The notes under the pieces: model-generated
Told to the model about the DNA's origin: nothing
Databases searched by the model: none
What the model saw: the letters and a program-made list of their open reading frames with translations, nothing else
In this document: positions 9,611 to 19,124 of the stretch, piece by piece
Position numbering within the stretch: the stretch's first letter is position 1
How the letters are laid out: each line of letters opens with the position of its first letter
Position numbers and translations under genes: made by a program
Assembly: GCF_013385635.1 (NCBI RefSeq)
Contig: NZ_JACAPR010000001.1
Coordinates: forward strand, 228,677-292,676
Origin: Pseudomonas gingeri
GTDB taxonomy: Bacteria > Pseudomonadota > Gammaproteobacteria > Pseudomonadales > Pseudomonadaceae
DNA: 64,000 nt
Direction of reading: 5' to 3'

Positions 9611-9711
9611 CAACCCTGCTCACGCTTGAATGAGGCGTAAGTCTAATGAGCGGGGGGGTTAGCGGCAAGCAGGGAGACCGCAGTGTGTACTGCTGGCGGC
9701 TGTATGAACAT

Positions 9712-9801
9712 CGTGGGAGCCGGCTTGCTGGCGATAGCGGCGCGTCAGGCGACAATGATGTCGGCTGTCAGACCGCAATCGCCAGCAAGCCGGCTCCCAC
9801 G
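9712..9801. repeat. REPIN, variant arms
   Basis: CGTGGGAGCCGGCTTGCTGG begins at 9712 and its inverted partner CCAGCAAGCCGGCTCCCACG ends at 9801. The internal stem carries CTTGCTGG in place of CTTGCCGG in both arms, so the substitution is compensated. Confidence 0.88.
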
Positions 9802-9814
9802 AGGCAGGGTGGGA

Positions 9815-10405
9815 TCAGATCAACCGGAACAACACCTCAGGCATGCCGCTCATCACCGCCAGCGGTGGAATCACGTAGCTCTGCAGCAACTGGATGACCA
9901 GGAACGCGAGGATCGGCGAGATATCCAGCCCACCGAGGTTCGGCACGATCTTGCGGAACGGCGCCAGGGCCGGCTCGCTGATCTGGAACACCAGCTCGGC
10001 CGCCGGACTGTGGCTGCCCGGGGCGACCCAGGAAAGGATCACGCTGATGATCATGGCGAAGAAGAACACCTTGAGGAACAGCGAGGTGACGCCGATGATC
10101 GCCCAGATCAGCAGGTAGCCGATATTGCCGGTCACGCCGTAGCTCAGCAGCAGGATCACCGCCATCAGCAGCATCTGCACGATGATCGCCAGCACCAGCG
10201 AGGACATGTCCAGGCCGAACAGGCTTGGAATGATCCGGCGCAGCGGCTTGAGCAGCGGCTGGGTGGCCTTGACGGTGAACTGGCAGAGCGGGTTGTAGAA
10301 GTTCGCCCGCACCAGTTGCAGGATGAAGCGCAGCAGAACCACCAACAGGTACAGGCTGCCCAGGGTCTGGATGACAAAAATGGCAGCGCTATTGAGTGCA
10401 AACAT
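9815..10405 (-). CDS. YggT family membrane protein
   Basis: A 196-residue integral membrane protein made of two tandem YggT repeats. Each repeat has a hydrophobic helix pair and an amphipathic segment (FYNPLCQFTVKATQPLLKPLRRIIP and SEPALAPFRKIVPNLGGLDISP, parts of each). The family occurs across bacteria and plastids and has been linked to osmotic tolerance and cell shape; no enzymatic role is known. It lies 18 bp downstream of proC, the usual yggS-proC-yggT order. Confidence 0.9.
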   Translation of the reverse strand: MFALNSAAIFVIQTLGSLYLLVVLLRFILQLVRANFYNPLCQFTVKATQPLLKPLRRIIPSLFGLDMSSLVLAIIVQMLLMAVILLLSYGVTGNIGYLLIWAIIGVTSLFLKVFFFAMIISVILSWVAPGSHSPAAELVFQISEPALAPFRKIVPNLGGLDISPILAFLVIQLLQSYVIPPLAVMSGMPEVLFRLI

Positions 10406-10423
10406 TAAGTGTTCCCTCGAGGA

Positions 10424-11242
10424 TTACTGGCCGAGTTGCTCGGCCATTTCAGCCGAACGCCGGGCGGCGGCGCCAAGCGCCTGTTCTACCAGGGCTTCGA
10501 AGCCGCCGGCCTGGAAGGTCTTGATCGCGGCTTCGGTGGTGCCGGCCGGCGAGGTCACCCGACGGCGCAGTTCGGCGGCGTCGACGTCGCTGGTGACGGC
10601 CATGCGGGCCGCACCGAGGGCGGTCTGCTGGCTCAGCTGGATGGCGACTTCACGCGACAGGCCGAGTTTCTCGCCGGCGGCGGTCATGGCCTCGATCAGC
10701 AGGAAGAAATACGCCGGGCCGCTACCGGAGACCGCGGTGACCGCGTCCAGTTGTTGTTCTTCGTCCAGCCACAGGGCGGTGCCGACGGCCGACAGCAGGG
10801 TCTGCGCCTGCTGGCGTTGCTCGGCGGAGACCTGCCCGGTGGCGAACAGGCCGCTCACGCCCTGGCGCAGCAGCGCCGGGGTGTTGGGCATGCAGCGCAC
10901 GATCGGCTGGGCGCCGAGCCAGTTGTTCATGCTCGCGCAGGTGATACCGGCGGCGATGGACACTACCAGTTGATGGGGCTTGAGGTGCGGGCGCAAGGCC
11001 TCGCACACGGCTTTCATGGCCTGCGGCTTGACCGCCAGTACCACCACGTCGGCCCCTTCGATGGCTTGGGCGTTGTCGGCGAACACTTCGATACCGTGTT
11101 CGGTCTGGACCCGAGCACGGGTCTCGGCGCCCGGATCGCTGGCGCGAATCAGCGCGGCGTCCAGGCCTTCGGCGCGCAGGCCGCCGATCAGGCTGGCCGC
11201 CATGTTGCCGGCACCGATGAAAGTGATTCGATTATTGCTCAT
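10424..11242 (-). CDS. proC: Pyrroline-5-carboxylate reductase
   Basis: A 272-residue enzyme for the last step of proline synthesis (NAD(P)H reduction of pyrroline-5-carboxylate). The N-terminal Rossmann motif is ITFIGAGNMAASLIGGL. The conserved VLAVKPQ and RCMPNTPALLRQGVSGL are present, and the family signature SGSGPAYFFLLIEAM follows. AAGGATC lies just ahead of the start. It sits between yggS (33 bp upstream) and yggT and is probably cotranscribed with them. Confidence 0.97.
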   Translation of the reverse strand: MSNNRITFIGAGNMAASLIGGLRAEGLDAALIRASDPGAETRARVQTEHGIEVFADNAQAIEGADVVVLAVKPQAMKAVCEALRPHLKPHQLVVSIAAGITCASMNNWLGAQPIVRCMPNTPALLRQGVSGLFATGQVSAEQRQQAQTLLSAVGTALWLDEEQQLDAVTAVSGSGPAYFFLLIEAMTAAGEKLGLSREVAIQLSQQTALGAARMAVTSDVDAAELRRRVTSPAGTTEAAIKTFQAGGFEALVEQALGAAARRSAEMAEQLGQ

Positions 11243-11275
11243 GACGGATCCTTTGAACGAGTGTGTATGGCCATT

Positions 11276-11962
11276 TCAGGCCTGGCCGTAGTCGCGGGCG
11301 CCAAACAGTGCGGTACCGATCCGCACCCAGGTGGCGCCCTGGGCAATGGCCGATTCGAGATCGTGGCTCATGCCCATGGAAAGTGTGTCAAGCGGCAGGT
11401 GCAGGCTGTCTTGCAAAGTCCGCACGGTGGCGAACGCGGCGTCTTGTGCGGCACGCTCTTCGGTGGGTTCGGGAATCGCCATCAGGCCGCGCAGGACCAG
11501 GTTCGGCAAGGCGCCGATGGCCGCGACCAGGGCCGGCAGGTCGGCCGGTGTGCAGCCGGATTTGCTGGCTTCGCCGCTGACATTGACCTGGATGCAGATG
11601 TTCAGCGGCGGCAGGTCGGCCGGACGCTGTTCGGACAGGCGTTGTGCTATTTTCAGGCGGTCCACGGAGTGCACCCAGTCGAAATGCTCGGCGATGGCTC
11701 GAGTCTTGTTCGATTGAATGGGGCCGATAAAGTGCCAACACAAGGGCAGGTCGGTCAATTGCGCCTGTTTGCCGAGGGCTTCCTGCAGGTAGTTCTCGCC
11801 GAAATCCCGCAGGCCGGCGGCATGGGCTTCACGCACGGCCTCGGCGGGCTTGGTCTTGCTCACGGCGAGCAGGCGGATGTCGGCGGCGTCGCGGCCGCAG
11901 GCTTGAGCGGCGGCGCTGATACGGGCTGCAACGGAGGCAATGTTGTCTGCTATCGTGGTCAT
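11276..11962 (-). CDS. yggS: YggS family PLP homeostasis protein
   Basis: A 228-residue single-domain PLP-binding protein (alanine racemase N-terminal fold without the C-terminal domain). The PLP lysine is in LLAVSKTKPAEAV, the helical GENYLQEALGK follows, and the phosphate pocket lies at SMGMSHDLESAIAQGATWVRIG (its parts). It controls free pyridoxal phosphate and amino-acid pools rather than catalysing a known reaction. It is divergent from pilT with only 56 bp between start codons, so the two promoters must overlap. Confidence 0.94.
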   Translation of the reverse strand: MTTIADNIASVAARISAAAQACGRDAADIRLLAVSKTKPAEAVREAHAAGLRDFGENYLQEALGKQAQLTDLPLCWHFIGPIQSNKTRAIAEHFDWVHSVDRLKIAQRLSEQRPADLPPLNICIQVNVSGEASKSGCTPADLPALVAAIGALPNLVLRGLMAIPEPTEERAAQDAAFATVRTLQDSLHLPLDTLSMGMSHDLESAIAQGATWVRIGTALFGARDYGQA

Positions 11963-12018
11963 TCAATTTCGCCAGCAGGTCAAAAGTCTGCGGCATTCTA
12001 CCTGTATTGGGGAGTCTC

Positions 12019-13053
12019 ATGGATATCACCGAGCTGCTGGCCTTTAGCGCCAAACAGGGCGCGTCGGACTTGCACCTCTCGGCCGGGCTGCCGCCGATGA
12101 TCCGTGTCGATGGTGACGTGCGCCGGATCAACCTGCCGGCGCTGGACCACAAGCAGGTCCACGACCTGATCTACGACATCATGAATGACCGCCAGCGCAA
12201 GGATTTCGAGGAGTTCCTGGAAACCGACTTCTCCTTCGAGGTGCCGGGCGTGGCGCGCTTCCGGGTCAACGCCTTCAACCAGAACCGCGGCGCGGGAGCG
12301 GTCTTCCGGACCATTCCGTCGAAAGTCCTGACCATGAACGACCTGGGCATGGGCGAGGTGTTCCGCAAGATCACCGAGGTGCCCCGTGGACTGGTGCTGG
12401 TGACCGGGCCCACTGGCTCGGGCAAGTCGACCACCCTGGCGGCGATGATCGACTACCTGAACAACAACAAGCATCACCATATCCTGACCATCGAGGACCC
12501 GATCGAATTCGTCCACGAGTCGAAGAAGTGCCTGGTCAACCAGCGCGAAGTGCACCGCGACACCCAGAGTTTCTCCGCCGCCCTGCGTTCGGCCCTGCGC
12601 GAAGACCCGGATGTCATCCTGGTGGGCGAGATGCGCGACCTGGAAACCATCCGCCTGGCCCTCACCGCCGCCGAAACCGGCCACCTGGTGTTCGGTACGC
12701 TGCACACCACTTCCGCGGCGAAGACCATCGACCGGGTGGTCGACGTGTTCCCGGCGGAGGAGAAATCCATGGTCCGCTCGATGCTCTCCGAATCCCTGCA
12801 GGCGGTGATTTCCCAGAGTCTGCTGAAAAAGGTCGGCGGTGGACGGGTCGCGGCCCATGAGATCATGCTCGGCACCCCGGCGATCCGTAACCTGATCCGC
12901 GAGGACAAGGTGGCGCAGATGTATTCGTCGATCCAGACCGGCGGCTCCCTCGGTATGCAGACCCTGGATATGTGCCTCAAGGATCTGTTGGCCAAGGGCC
13001 TGATCACCCGTGATAACGCCCGCGAGAAGGCGAAGATTCCCGACAACTTCTAG
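12019..13053 (+). CDS. pilT: Type IV pilus retraction ATPase PilT
   Basis: A 344-residue hexameric secretion-type ATPase that depolymerises type IV pili and drives twitching. It starts MDITELLAFSAKQGASDLHL. Walker A is GPTGSGKSTTLAAM, the Asp box TIEDPIEFVH, Walker B RSALREDPDVILVGEMRD and the His box TGHLVFGTLHTTSA. The C-terminal AIRNLIREDKVAQM retraction motif is also present. ATG 12019 is preferred over the in-frame start at 12007 by family alignment. Its paralogue pilU follows after 66 bp. Confidence 0.97.
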   Translation: MDITELLAFSAKQGASDLHLSAGLPPMIRVDGDVRRINLPALDHKQVHDLIYDIMNDRQRKDFEEFLETDFSFEVPGVARFRVNAFNQNRGAGAVFRTIPSKVLTMNDLGMGEVFRKITEVPRGLVLVTGPTGSGKSTTLAAMIDYLNNNKHHHILTIEDPIEFVHESKKCLVNQREVHRDTQSFSAALRSALREDPDVILVGEMRDLETIRLALTAAETGHLVFGTLHTTSAAKTIDRVVDVFPAEEKSMVRSMLSESLQAVISQSLLKKVGGGRVAAHEIMLGTPAIRNLIREDKVAQMYSSIQTGGSLGMQTLDMCLKDLLAKGLITRDNAREKAKIPDNF

Positions 13054-13119
13054 GGCCCAAAGACGCTGGAGCTTCTACGCTGTCACACAGGTAATGCCTG
13101 AACTGACGCGGAGAAGCTC

Positions 13120-14226
13120 ATGGAGTTCGAGAAACTGCTGCGCCTGATGGTGGAGAAGGGCGGTTCCGACCTGTTCATCACCCCGGGTCTGCCGCCGTCG
13201 CTGAAGGTCAACGGCCAGATCCTGCCGGTGACCCGCACCCCGCTGACCCAGGAACAGACCCACGACGCGGTGTTCGGACTGATGAGCGAGCGCCAGAAGC
13301 TCGACTTCACCCACCTGCACGAATGCAACTTCGCCATTCATCCCAAGGGCATCGGCCGCTTCCGCGTCAGTGCCTTCTATCAGCGCAACCAGCCGGGCAT
13401 GGTGCTGCGGCGTATCGAGACACAGATTCCGCAGCTGGCCGACCTGAAGTTGCCGGAGATCATCGAGCAACTGGCACTGCTCAAGCGCGGGCTGGTGATG
13501 TTCGTCGGGGCCACCGGTACCGGCAAGTCGACGTCCCTGGCGGCGATGATCGGCCACCGCAACCAGCAGGGCAGCGGGCATATCGTCACGGTGGAGGACC
13601 CGATCGAGTTTATCCATGAGCACCAGAACTGCATCATTACCCAGCGCGAAGTGGGCATCGATACCGATTCCTACGAAGTGGCGCTGAAAAACACCCTGCG
13701 CCAGGCGCCGGACCTGATCATGATCGGTGAAGTGCGCAGCCGCGAAACCATGGGCCATGCCCTGGCCTTCGCGGAAACCGGGCATCTGTGCCTGGCAACC
13801 CTGCACGCCCCGAATGCCGACCAGGCGCTGGAGCGGATCATCAACTTCTTCCCGGTGGACCGGCATCCGCAGATCTGGATGGAGTTGTCACTCAATCTGC
13901 GCGCAATCGTCGCCCAGCAGTTGATCCCGACCCGGGATGGCAGCGGAAGGCGGGCGGTGGTGGAAGTGCTGCTGAATACGCCGCTGATGGCCGACCTGAT
14001 TCGCAAGGGCGAGATCAAGGAACTCAAGTCGCTGATGAAGCGCTCCACCGAGCAGGGCATGCAGACCCTGGACCAGGCGTTGTACGTGTTGTACCAGGAA
14101 GGCGCGATCAGCTACCGCGATGCCCTGGCCTATGCCGATTCGGCCAATGACCTGCGGTTGATGATCAAGCTGGAGAAGGGGGCTGGCGCGGAAGGGGCGG
14201 CTGACTTGAGCCTGAATCCGGAGTAA
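13120..14226 (+). CDS. pilU: Type IV pilus accessory retraction ATPase PilU
   Basis: A 368-residue PilT paralogue that supports pilus retraction together with PilT. It starts MEFEKLLRLMVEKGGSDLF. Walker A is GATGTGKSTSLAAM, the Asp box TVEDPIEFIHEH, and Walker B lies in RQAPDLIMIGEVRSRET. The His box reads TGHLCLATLHAPNAD rather than the PilT form, which identifies PilU. The C-terminal tail beyond the ATPase core is longer than in PilT and acidic at the end. Confidence 0.96.
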   Translation: MEFEKLLRLMVEKGGSDLFITPGLPPSLKVNGQILPVTRTPLTQEQTHDAVFGLMSERQKLDFTHLHECNFAIHPKGIGRFRVSAFYQRNQPGMVLRRIETQIPQLADLKLPEIIEQLALLKRGLVMFVGATGTGKSTSLAAMIGHRNQQGSGHIVTVEDPIEFIHEHQNCIITQREVGIDTDSYEVALKNTLRQAPDLIMIGEVRSRETMGHALAFAETGHLCLATLHAPNADQALERIINFFPVDRHPQIWMELSLNLRAIVAQQLIPTRDGSGRRAVVEVLLNTPLMADLIRKGEIKELKSLMKRSTEQGMQTLDQALYVLYQEGAISYRDALAYADSANDLRLMIKLEKGAGAEGAADLSLNPE

Positions 14227-14248
14227 ACGGGAGGGTGAAGGACTCTAC

Positions 14249-14382
14249 TTGTGGCGAGCGGGCTTGCCCGCGCTGGGTTGCGAAGCAACCCTGAAATCTG
14301 TGCCCGCGGAGTATCCGACGTATCTCGATGGCTGGTTTACGACTGCTTCGCAGCCGAGCGCGGGCAAGTCCGCTCGCCACAA
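14249..14382. repeat. REPIN, GTGGCGAGCGGGCTTGCCCGCG family
   Basis: TTGTGGCGAGCGGGCTTGCC starts at 14249 and its inverted copy ends in CGCTCGCCACAA at 14382, with one mismatch (AAGTCC for AAGCCC). A third partial copy (AAGCCCGCTCG) follows at 14384. The same family is found inside mdcB. Confidence 0.88.
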
Positions 14383-14412
14383 CAAGCCCGCTCGGCAACC
14401 TCAGCGGTCAGA

Positions 14413-15069
14413 TCAGCGCTGAACAACCCGCAGGTGGCTGTTCTGTTCTTTCGGAATCACCCGCTTGGCGATTGCGTAGTGGCTGTCCCAGTAGGGTTTC
14501 TTCAGGGTGTCGATGGTCACGGCCTTGCCGCGACGCGGGGCATGGATAAACCGGTCATTGCCCAGGTAGATGGCGACGTGGTTGACCTTGCGGCTCTTGA
14601 TGTTGAAGAACAGCAGATCGCCCGGTTTCAGGTCCTTGCGGTCGACTTTCTGCCCGTGGCCGGCGGCCATGGCGTTGGATGTACGCGGCAGATCGCCGGC
14701 GGCGACGCCGTTGAAGGCATACTTGACCAGGCCACTGCAGTCGAAGCCCTTGCTCGGGCTGCTGCCGCCCCAGCGATAAGGCGTGCCCAGCACGTTCACC
14801 GCGCGGCTCAGCACGGCGCTGCTCTGCTTGGCGTTCGGTGCACCGGCGACAGCCGTGGTGACCACGCTGTGCTTCACTTTGAGCGAGCTGTTGTGCTTGC
14901 CTGGGTGCTTGCTGGTTGGAACGGTGATCTCGGACAGTTTGGCAACGGTTGCAGGTGACTTTGCGGTATGACCGTTGATGGATGGAAGACGTTGCTCACG
15001 ATTGGTGGCGTGGGCGGCCAGTGGCATCAGAAGGCAAATGGTCAGCCATGTCTTGAAAAATGGTCGCAT
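14413..15069 (-). CDS. NlpC/P60 family peptidoglycan endopeptidase
   Basis: A 218-residue exported cysteine peptidase expected to cut peptide cross-links or stems in the cell wall. The signal peptide is MRPFFKTWLTICLLMPLAAHA. A low-complexity linker of about 70 residues precedes the NlpC/P60 domain, whose catalytic cysteine is in GFDCSGLVKYAF and whose histidine is in RFIHAPRRGKAV. The start at MRPFF is chosen by the signal peptide; the frame is open 40 codons further upstream without a plausible start. It is not a lipoprotein, because there is no lipobox cysteine. Confidence 0.92.
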   Translation of the reverse strand: MRPFFKTWLTICLLMPLAAHATNREQRLPSINGHTAKSPATVAKLSEITVPTSKHPGKHNSSLKVKHSVVTTAVAGAPNAKQSSAVLSRAVNVLGTPYRWGGSSPSKGFDCSGLVKYAFNGVAAGDLPRTSNAMAAGHGQKVDRKDLKPGDLLFFNIKSRKVNHVAIYLGNDRFIHAPRRGKAVTIDTLKKPYWDSHYAIAKRVIPKEQNSHLRVVQR

Positions 15070-15320
15070 TAGGCAAGGCTCATATGGGTTAGCGCGCAAC
15101 TTTATAACAGCTTTTTGGTCATTTCCGAGGCCGTTTGTCGATTCTATACAGGGGTCAAAACCGCTCCGGGACAGCGAAAAGAGACTCATGGGTCACGTGC
15201 AGGTCAGGCCCCACAAGGCTTTCAGCGATTTTCGGCAAGAGTTTGTTACATGTTTTGAGACAGTAAAAAAGTCACACGAAATGACGAAAAATTTATCTAT
15301 CGGGCTCAGAGAGGTCGTTC

Positions 15321-15740
15321 ATGAACAGCTATCGGCAAGATGGCACACCGGCTAGTACCCATAATGTTTTACTCGGGTATTTGCTGTGGATTTTCGGTTT
15401 TACCGGTTCTCACCGCTTCTATTACGGCAAGCCGATCACCGGCACGATCTGGTTTTGTACCCTGGGGCTCCTCGGGATCGGCTGGCTGATCGACGTGTTC
15501 CTGATTCCGGGCATGGATCGTGAAGCCGACCTGCGGTTTACCCCGGGGCCACTCGACTACAACGTCGCCTGGTTGCTGCTGACCTTCCTCGGCCTCCTGG
15601 GCGTGCACCGGATGTACCAGGGCAAATGGCTGACCGGGCTGCTTTATCTGGTGACGGGTGGGCTGCTGGGGTTGGGCGTGCTGTATGACTTCTGGACGTT
15701 GAATGACCAGATATCGCTGAAGAACAGCGGGCGGGGCTGA
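15321..15740 (+). CDS. TM2 domain membrane protein
   Basis: A 139-residue protein with two TM2 units. The first is LLGYLLWIFGFTGSHRFYYG and the second LLLTFLGLLGVHRMYQGKW, each a pair of membrane helices joined by a short G-x-HR-x-Y turn. The family has no established function. ATG 15321 has AGAGG about 6 bases ahead. It is divergent from the NlpC/P60 gene across a 251-bp gap that shows only AT-richer sequence consistent with two promoters. Confidence 0.87.
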   Translation: MNSYRQDGTPASTHNVLLGYLLWIFGFTGSHRFYYGKPITGTIWFCTLGLLGIGWLIDVFLIPGMDREADLRFTPGPLDYNVAWLLLTFLGLLGVHRMYQGKWLTGLLYLVTGGLLGLGVLYDFWTLNDQISLKNSGRG

Positions 15741-15752
15741 GACCGCCGCACA

Positions 15753-15783
15753 GATCGTTCCCACGCCGAGCGTGGGAACGATC
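15753..15783. repeat. Short palindrome GATCGTTCCCACGC...
   Basis: GATCGTTCCCACGC and its reverse complement are separated by 3 bp between the convergent TM2 and pyrC' genes. There is no T-run, so a classical terminator is unlikely. Similar GTTCCCACGC palindromes are common between Pseudomonas genes. Confidence 0.8.
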
Positions 15784-15812
15784 GACCTTTGTGCCGCAGC
15801 GCTGCTGCGGTG

Positions 15813-17084
15813 TCAGGCCTGGTGGGTGATCCGTCCGTCCATCAGCGTGTAGCGCACTGTTCCCGGCAACGCGTGGCCGATGAACGGGCAGTTCTCGCCA
15901 CGGGACAGCCAGTGCTCGCCGGCCACGGTCGACGTACTTGGGTCGAACAGCACCAGGTCCGCCGCCGCCCCCACCGCCAGCTTGCCCGCCGGCAGGCGCA
16001 GGGCGTCGGCCGGGCCGGCGCTCAGGCGCGCGAGCAGGGTCGGCAGGTCCAGCAGGCCATCCTCAACCAGGGTCAACGCCAGCGGCAGCAGCAGCTCGAC
16101 GCTGCTGATCCCCGGCTCGGTCGCGCCGAACGGTGCCAGCTTGGCGTCGCGCTCATGGGGCTGGTGATGGCTGGAAATCGCCTGGACCACCCCGGATTTC
16201 ACCGCTTCACGCAGGCCGTCGCGGTCGGCGCGGGTGCGCAGCGGCGGTTGCACGTGATAGAGGCTGGAGAAATCGATCAGCGCTTCGTCGGTCAGGATCA
16301 ACTGGTACAGCGCCACATCGGCGGTGACCCGCAGGCCTCGTGCCTGTGCCTGGGCGATCAGCGCCACGCCGCGGGCGCTGGTCAGCTGGCTGAAGTGCGC
16401 GCGTACGCCGGTCTGTTCCACCAGTAGCAGGTCGCGGGCCAGGGCCACGGTTTCCGCGGTTTCCGGGATGCCCGGCAAGCCGAGGAAGCTGGCGGTCGCG
16501 CCTTCGTGGGCCAGGCCGCCTTCGGCCAGGTCATGGTCCTGGGAGTGGAATACCACCGTCAGGTCGAAGGTTGCCGCGTAATCCAGCGCGCGGCACAGGG
16601 TGCGGCTGTTGCGGAAACTGTCCAGGCCGTTGCCGAAGGCCACGCAACCGGCGTCACGCAGGGCAACCAGTTCGGCCAGTTGCTCGCCGTCGAGGCCCTT
16701 GCTCAGCGCGCCGATCGGGAACACCTTGGTGTTGCCGGCCTCGCGGGCGCGGTCGAGGATCAACTCGGCCACCGCCGAGGTGTCCAGCACCGGTCTGGTC
16801 CGTGGCGGACAGCACAGGCTGGTGACACCGCCGGCGGCGGCGGCGCGGGTTTCGCTGGCGATGCTACCTTTGCGGCTGTAGCCCGGCTCGCGCAGGGCGA
16901 CGTTGAGGTCCACCAGCCCGGGGGCGGCGACCAGGCCGTTGGCGTCGATGGTTTCACTGGCGGCGAAACCCGCCGGGGCGGCGCCGATGGCAATGATCTT
17001 GCCGGCTTCCAGGTGCAGATCGATAACTTGATCCAGGCCACTGCTTGGATCGATGACGCGGGCGCCGAGAATGCTGAGCTTCAC
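15813..17084 (-). CDS. pyrC': Dihydroorotase-like protein PyrC' (inactive)
   Basis: A 423-residue amidohydrolase-fold protein of the dihydroorotase family, directly after and overlapping pyrB by four bases. The zinc ligands are gone: the usual HxH reads [10 protein letters not shown], the HH pair region reads [11 protein letters not shown], and the catalytic aspartate region reads ISSHHQPHE instead of the usual DHAPH. In Pseudomonas this protein is known to be catalytically inactive but needed to assemble a dodecameric aspartate transcarbamoylase with PyrB. Real dihydroorotase activity comes from another pyrC outside this window. Confidence 0.95.
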   Translation of the reverse strand: MKLSILGARVIDPSSGLDQVIDLHLEAGKIIAIGAAPAGFAASETIDANGLVAAPGLVDLNVALREPGYSRKGSIASETRAAAAGGVTSLCCPPRTRPVLDTSAVAELILDRAREAGNTKVFPIGALSKGLDGEQLAELVALRDAGCVAFGNGLDSFRNSRTLCRALDYAATFDLTVVFHSQDHDLAEGGLAHEGATASFLGLPGIPETAETVALARDLLLVEQTGVRAHFSQLTSARGVALIAQAQARGLRVTADVALYQLILTDEALIDFSSLYHVQPPLRTRADRDGLREAVKSGVVQAISSHHQPHERDAKLAPFGATEPGISSVELLLPLALTLVEDGLLDLPTLLARLSAGPADALRLPAGKLAVGAAADLVLFDPSTSTVAGEHWLSRGENCPFIGHALPGTVRYTLMDGRITHQA

Positions 17085-18085
17085 TGGGCGTTCTCCTGCT
17101 CGAATTGGCGCTGGGCGGTTTGCCCGCTCATGGCCATGGACAGCACGGCCATGCGCACGGCGATACCGTAGGTGACTTGATTGAGGATGACCGAGCGCGG
17201 GCCGTCGGCCACCGCCGACTCGATTTCCACGCCGCGGTTGATCGGGCCAGGGTGCATCACGATGGCATCCGGCTTGGCCCCGGCGAGGCGCGCGGTGGTC
17301 AGGCCGAACAGGCGGTAGAACTCGCCTTCACTGGGTAGCAGGCCGCCGGTCATGCGTTCACGCTGCAGGCGCAGCATGATCACCACGTCGACATCCTTCA
17401 GGCCTTCGGCCAGGTCGGTGTAGACCTTCACACCGTATTGCTCGATACCGATCGGCAGCAGGGTTTTCGGCGCGATCACGCGGATATCCGGACAGCCCAG
17501 GGTCTTCAGCGCGAGCATGTTCGAGCGCGCGACCCGCGAGTGCAGGATGTCGCCGACAATCGCCACGGAGAGGTTTTCGAAGCCGCCCTTGTGGCGACGG
17601 ATGGTCAGCATGTCGAGCATGCCCTGGGTCGGGTGGGCATGGCGGCCGTCGCCGCCGTTGATGATCGCCACCTGCGGGCAGACGTGCTCGGCGATGAAGT
17701 GCGCGGCGCCGGAGTCGCCGTGGCGCACCACGAACATGTCGGCGGCCATGGCTTCGAGGTTGCGCAGCGTGTCGAGCAGGGTTTCGCCCTTGCTCGCCGA
17801 CGAGGTCGACACGTTCAGGGTGATCACGTCCGCCGACAGCCGCTGGGCCGCCAGTTCGAAGGTGGTGCGGGTGCGGGTGGAGTTCTCGAAGAACACGTTG
17901 CACACGGTCTTGCCGCGCAGCAGCGGGACTTTCTTCACCGCCCGGGCGCCGACCTCGAGGAAGGAATCGGCGGTATCGAGGATCTCGGTCAGCAGCTCGC
18001 GGCGCAAACCGTCAAGCGACAGGAAGTGGCGCAGCTGGCCCTGATCATTGAGCTGCAGGGGGCGCTTGGCGTCTGGAGGCGTCAT
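17081..18085 (-). CDS. pyrB: Aspartate carbamoyltransferase catalytic subunit
   Basis: A 334-residue enzyme that joins carbamoyl phosphate and aspartate in pyrimidine synthesis. The carbamoyl-phosphate loop is [12 protein letters not shown], then [10 protein letters not shown] and [10 protein letters not shown]. The aspartate-domain motifs LRLQRERM and HPGPINRG follow. It has a longer N-terminus than the E. coli enzyme (starting [18 protein letters not shown]), typical of class A enzymes that bind PyrC' instead of PyrI. It overlaps pyrC' by four bases and follows pyrR by 23 bp. Confidence 0.97.
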   Translation of the reverse strand: MTPPDAKRPLQLNDQGQLRHFLSLDGLRRELLTEILDTADSFLEVGARAVKKVPLLRGKTVCNVFFENSTRTRTTFELAAQRLSADVITLNVSTSSASKGETLLDTLRNLEAMAADMFVVRHGDSGAAHFIAEHVCPQVAIINGGDGRHAHPTQGMLDMLTIRRHKGGFENLSVAIVGDILHSRVARSNMLALKTLGCPDIRVIAPKTLLPIGIEQYGVKVYTDLAEGLKDVDVVIMLRLQRERMTGGLLPSEGEFYRLFGLTTARLAGAKPDAIVMHPGPINRGVEIESAVADGPRSVILNQVTYGIAVRMAVLSMAMSGQTAQRQFEQENAQ

Positions 18086-18108
18086 CGCAAGGGACTCTTT
18101 TTAAGTGC

Positions 18109-18615
18109 TTAAAGGGCCAGGTCTTGAAGTTCAAGTTGGAGCGGTGCGGGGCCGGACAATTTTACCCGTTCCGTGGGCGCCAGTGACAGGGTCGCGCCCA
18201 CCACATTCGGCCGGATCGGCAGCTCGGCGGCGTCCAGGTCCAGCAGGCAGACCAGGGTCACGCTGGCCGGGCGGCCATAGTCGAACAGTTCGTTGAGGGC
18301 GGCGCGGATGGTGCGGCCGCTCATCAATACGTCGTCGATCAGCACCAGGTGCTGGCCTTCGATCTCGAACGGCAGCTCGGAAGGACGCACCTGCGGATGC
18401 AGGCCGTTCTGGCTGAAGTCGTCGCGGTAGAAGGAGACGTCCAGGGTGCCCAGCGGCGAATCGCTGTCCAGCGCCTTGAGCAACGCCTGCGCGACCCACA
18501 CGCCGCCGGTGCGGATGCCGATATAGCGCGGGGTGTCTATGCCACGCTGTTGCAGGTGGGCCTTGAGGCGGATGGCCATCTGGTCGATCAGTTCGGCGGG
18601 ATTGGGCAGGCTCAT
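18109..18615 (-). CDS. pyrR: PyrR, pyrimidine regulator / uracil phosphoribosyltransferase
   Basis: A 168-residue phosphoribosyltransferase-fold protein with the PRPP loop [18 protein letters not shown]. In Bacillus, PyrR binds mRNA to attenuate pyr operons; in Pseudomonas its regulatory action is less clear, and it may act mainly as regulator or UPRTase. The start [13 protein letters not shown] is selected because the 10 upstream codons lack conservation and GGAG lies ahead. It is the first gene of pyrR-pyrB-pyrC' and follows ruvX. Confidence 0.93.
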   Translation of the reverse strand: MSLPNPAELIDQMAIRLKAHLQQRGIDTPRYIGIRTGGVWVAQALLKALDSDSPLGTLDVSFYRDDFSQNGLHPQVRPSELPFEIEGQHLVLIDDVLMSGRTIRAALNELFDYGRPASVTLVCLLDLDAAELPIRPNVVGATLSLAPTERVKLSGPAPLQLELQDLAL

Positions 18616-18683
18616 GGTGGCTCCTTCAAGGGCCCCGCCCGGCAAGCGCGGCGGGGGCTGAAACGGTGGGGCGTGAAACGCCT

Positions 18684-19124
18684 TCAGGATTCGGGGGGTG
18701 CAGGGTTTTCTTCGATCCAGCTTTGCAGCAGCAGCCTGGCGGCGATGGCGTCCACCGGGTTGTCGCGATAGGTGCCTTTCTGCCCGCCCCTGGCCATGCG
18801 TTCGCCCTTGGCCTCGAAGGTGGTCAGGCGTTCATCCTGGGTGAAGAACGGCACGTTGTAGCGACCGTTGAGCCGGCGGGCGAATTTTTCCGCCCGGGCG
18901 CACATCTCGCTGGGGGTGCCGTCCATGTTCAGGGGCAGGCCGACCACCACGGCGTCGGGTTTCCACTCCTTGATCAGGGCTTCGACCTGATTCCAGTCGG
19001 GAATGCCGTTCTGCGCCTTGAGGGTACACAGCTCGCGGGCCTGGCCGGTGATCATCTGGCCGACGGCGACGCCGATCTGCCGGGTCCCGTAGTCGAAGCC
19101 CAGCAGCAGGCGGATAGTGGCCAT
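18684..19124 (-). CDS. ruvX: RuvX/YqgF, Holliday-junction resolvase-like nuclease
   Basis: A 146-residue RNase H-fold protein. It begins [22 protein letters not shown], whose aspartate is the first catalytic residue; [12 protein letters not shown] and the C-terminal [14 protein letters not shown] supply the others. YqgF proteins act in processing the 5' end of pre-16S rRNA and have been proposed as Holliday-junction resolvases. Its start overlaps the yqgE stop by one base (TGATG), so the pair is translationally coupled. The much longer open frame reaching 20009 runs through yqgE and a repeat region and is not coding. Confidence 0.94.
   Translation of the reverse strand: MATIRLLLGFDYGTRQIGVAVGQMITGQARELCTLKAQNGIPDWNQVEALIKEWKPDAVVVGLPLNMDGTPSEMCARAEKFARRLNGRYNVPFFTQDERLTTFEAKGERMARGGQKGTYRDNPVDAIAARLLLQSWIEENPAPPES

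Noticed and set aside
15753..15783. Terminator between the TM2 gene and pyrC'.
   Set aside because: The palindrome is strong but has no T-run on either side; it is listed as a repeat instead.
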